From JBAZKK01 sp964456925 (GTDB lineage: Bacteria > Omnitrophota > Gorgyraeia > Gygaellales > Profunditerraquicolaceae): DNA of 13,653 bases. Location: assembly GCA_964456925.1 (NCBI GenBank), contig CAYWCX010000028.1:1-13653 (forward strand), in the 5' to 3' direction. Numbering within the stretch: position 1 is the first letter of the stretch; the number at the start of each line of letters is the position of its first letter. The notes under the pieces were generated by a model that saw nothing but the letters and a program-made list of their open reading frames with translations, ran no database searches and was not told the origin of the DNA. The position numbers and the translations under genes are program-made. Below, in pieces: positions 12,281 through 13,653 of this stretch.

Positions 12281-13653
12281 ATGTTCAACATTATTATAGT
12301 TGTCGTTGTCGCCTTGCTCGGACTCTGGGCAGGATACTTTTTCAGAAGGTATATCGCCGAGAAGAAGATAAAGGATGCTGAAGCCAGGGCCCAGCAGATC
12401 CTCGAACAGGCCAAGAAGGAGGCCCAGGACCGCCATCGCGAGGTGGAGTTGGAGGCCAAGGACCTGCTCTATAAGATGCGCCAGGAGTTTGACCACTCCA
12501 CCCAGGACCGCCGCCAGGAAATCGTCAACATGGAGAAGCGGCTTGCCCAGAAGGAAGAAAATATTGACCGCCGCCTCGACCTTCTGGAGAAGAAAGAAAA
12601 GGAACTGGAAGCCAGACACGAGAATGTCAGGAAACAGGAGGAGGCCTTAAGGACCAAGGATACCCAATTGCATCAGCTCATCAATGAAGAGAAGGAGAGG
12701 TTGCAGAAGATTTCTTCTCTCTCGGCGGAGGAGGCCAAGCAGATCCTTTTGAATCGCCTAAACGAGGAACTGAATAACGAGAAGGCGGTATTTATCAAGC
12801 GCCAGGAGGAGGAGCTTAAGAACGTCTCGGATAAAAAATCCCGCGAGATTATAAGCCTGGCTATCCAGCGCTGCGCTGCCGAGCACGCGGTGGAATCGAC
12901 CGTAAGCGTGGTAAATCTTCCCAGCGACGAAATGAAGGGTCGCGTTATCGGCAGGGAGGGCCGCAATATCCGTGCCTTTGAAATGGCTACCGGCGTGGAC
13001 GTTATCATCGACGACACCCCGGAGGCGGTGACCCTTTCCTGTTTTGATACCGTGCGCCGTGAGGTGGCGCGCGCCGCCCTCACCAAGCTCATTTCCGACG
13101 GGCGCATACACCCCGGCAGGATTGAAGAAGTAGTGGAGAAGACCAAGAAGGAGATTGACGAGAAGATCCGTGAGGAAGGGGAGCATACCGTATTCGAGGC
13201 CGGTATCACCGGCCTGCACCCGGAGTTGGTAAAATTATTGGGCCGCCTGAAATACCGCACCAGTTTCGGACAGAACGCCCTGCAGCACTCCAAGGAAGTT
13301 TCCTTTTTGTTGGGGGCAATGGCCTCGGAGCTGGGCTTGAATTTCAAGCTGGCGCGGCGCATCGGCCTCCTGCACGATATCGGCAAGGCCGTTGACCATC
13401 AGGTAGAGGGCACCCACGCCAAGATCGGCGCGGACCTGGCGCGCAAATACAACGAATCCGAAGAGGTCATTACTGCCGTTGAGGCGCACCACGAGGAGAC
13501 TGAACCCAAAAGCCTCTATGCGGTGCTGGCAGTGGCAGCGGATGCCATAAGCGCCGCCCGTCCCGGCGCCAGGCGCGAGACCCTGGAGACTTATATCAAG
13601 AGGCTGGAGAAACTGGAGTCCATCGCCAATCTTATCAAGGGCGTCGAGAAATC
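12281..13653 (+). CDS. rny: Ribonuclease Y (3' end cut by window edge)
   Basis: RNase Y is a membrane-anchored endoribonuclease that starts mRNA decay. The 457 codons seen are open to the window edge; the family is about 510-530 residues. An N-terminal TM anchor (MFNIIIVVVVALLGLWAGYF) is followed by FRRYIAEKKIKDAEARAQQI. A long Glu/Lys/Arg-rich coiled coil reaches about residue 190. The KH RNA-binding domain (about 208-270) has LPSDEMKGRVIGREGRNIRAFE and GVDVIIDDTPEAV. The HD domain begins near 325, with NALQHSKEVSFL, the catalytic LLHDIGKAVD, GTHAKIGADLA and AVEAHHEE. ATG 12281 follows a strong Shine-Dalgarno. The last two bases (TC) are an incomplete codon. All key HD residues visible are intact. 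Confidence 0.97.
   Translation, partial: MFNIIIVVVVALLGLWAGYFFRRYIAEKKIKDAEARAQQILEQAKKEAQDRHREVELEAKDLLYKMRQEFDHSTQDRRQEIVNMEKRLAQKEENIDRRLDLLEKKEKELEARHENVRKQEEALRTKDTQLHQLINEEKERLQKISSLSAEEAKQILLNRLNEELNNEKAVFIKRQEEELKNVSDKKSREIISLAIQRCAAEHAVESTVSVVNLPSDEMKGRVIGREGRNIRAFEMATGVDVIIDDTPEAVTLSCFDTVRREVARAALTKLISDGRIHPGRIEEVVEKTKKEIDEKIREEGEHTVFEAGITGLHPELVKLLGRLKYRTSFGQNALQHSKEVSFLLGAMASELGLNFKLARRIGLLHDIGKAVDHQVEGTHAKIGADLARKYNESEEVITAVEAHHEETEPKSLYAVLAVAADAISAARPGARRETLETYIKRLEKLESIANLIKGVEK

Noticed and set aside
12375..12650. 91-codon + strand frame inside rny
   Set aside because: It is an arginine-rich shadow of the coiled-coil coding region of RNase Y in another frame.
12673..13386. 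237-codon open frame on the minus strand
   Set aside because: It is antisense to the KH and HD coding part of rny; serine- and arginine-rich with no recognisable domain.
1..13653. CRISPR arrays, insertion sequences, attachment sites or defence genes
   Set aside because: No regularly spaced repeats, terminal inverted repeats, transposase or integrase motifs, or defence domains were seen; apart from one unassigned exported protein and one small TM peptide, the genes are recognisable housekeeping types.

Overview
The window reads as ordinary bacterial chromosome. All genes lie on the + strand and are tightly packed, with moderate GC content. I see no mobile element, CRISPR array or plasmid function. 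The lineage cannot be fixed from sequence alone. Shortened aminoacyl-tRNA synthetases, a MetV-type methylene-THF reductase subunit and a single-unit TrkA pair would fit an anaerobic, uncultivated lineage (for example Omnitrophota or a neighbouring phylum), but that is a weak inference.

Region 1 (1-2947) is tRNA-Val(GAC) followed by thrS-infC-rpmI-rplT. This is the classical translation operon. ThrRS lacks its N-terminal TGS domain. The infC reading frame has no usable ATG, GTG or TTG start, and its Shine-Dalgarno points to an AUA start.

Region 2 (2984-6396) is a potassium-uptake cassette: two tandem TrkA-type gating proteins, an unannotated 37-residue single-TM peptide (4302-4415), a TrkH channel subunit and an exported OB-fold-like membrane-anchored protein. 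Genes overlap or nearly touch. The cassette sits between rplT and pheS, which are neighbours (apart from the pheM leader) in the classic E. coli order.

Region 3 (6357-9406) is pheS-pheT. PheT lacks the usual EMAPII-like tRNA-binding insertion near its N-terminus. The pheS start lies inside the C-terminal TM coding region of the preceding gene.

Region 4 (9416-9648) holds no protein gene. It contains a strong sigma70-type promoter and a well-conserved 6S RNA ending in a T-run, placed 12 nt before rarA.

Region 5 (9649-12192) is rarA, metV and 5-formyl-THF cyclo-ligase, most likely one transcript behind 6S RNA. An 88-nt gap with a strong ribosome-binding site then leads into rny (RNase Y), which is cut by the window edge.

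The set therefore combines translation (tRNA, two synthetases, IF3, L35, L20), potassium homeostasis, stationary-phase control of RNA polymerase (6S), replication-fork maintenance (RarA), folate one-carbon metabolism and mRNA decay (RNase Y). The points most worth a second look are the small TM peptide in the Trk cassette, the cassette's position, the AUA start of infC, and the 6S-rarA-metV-fau arrangement.
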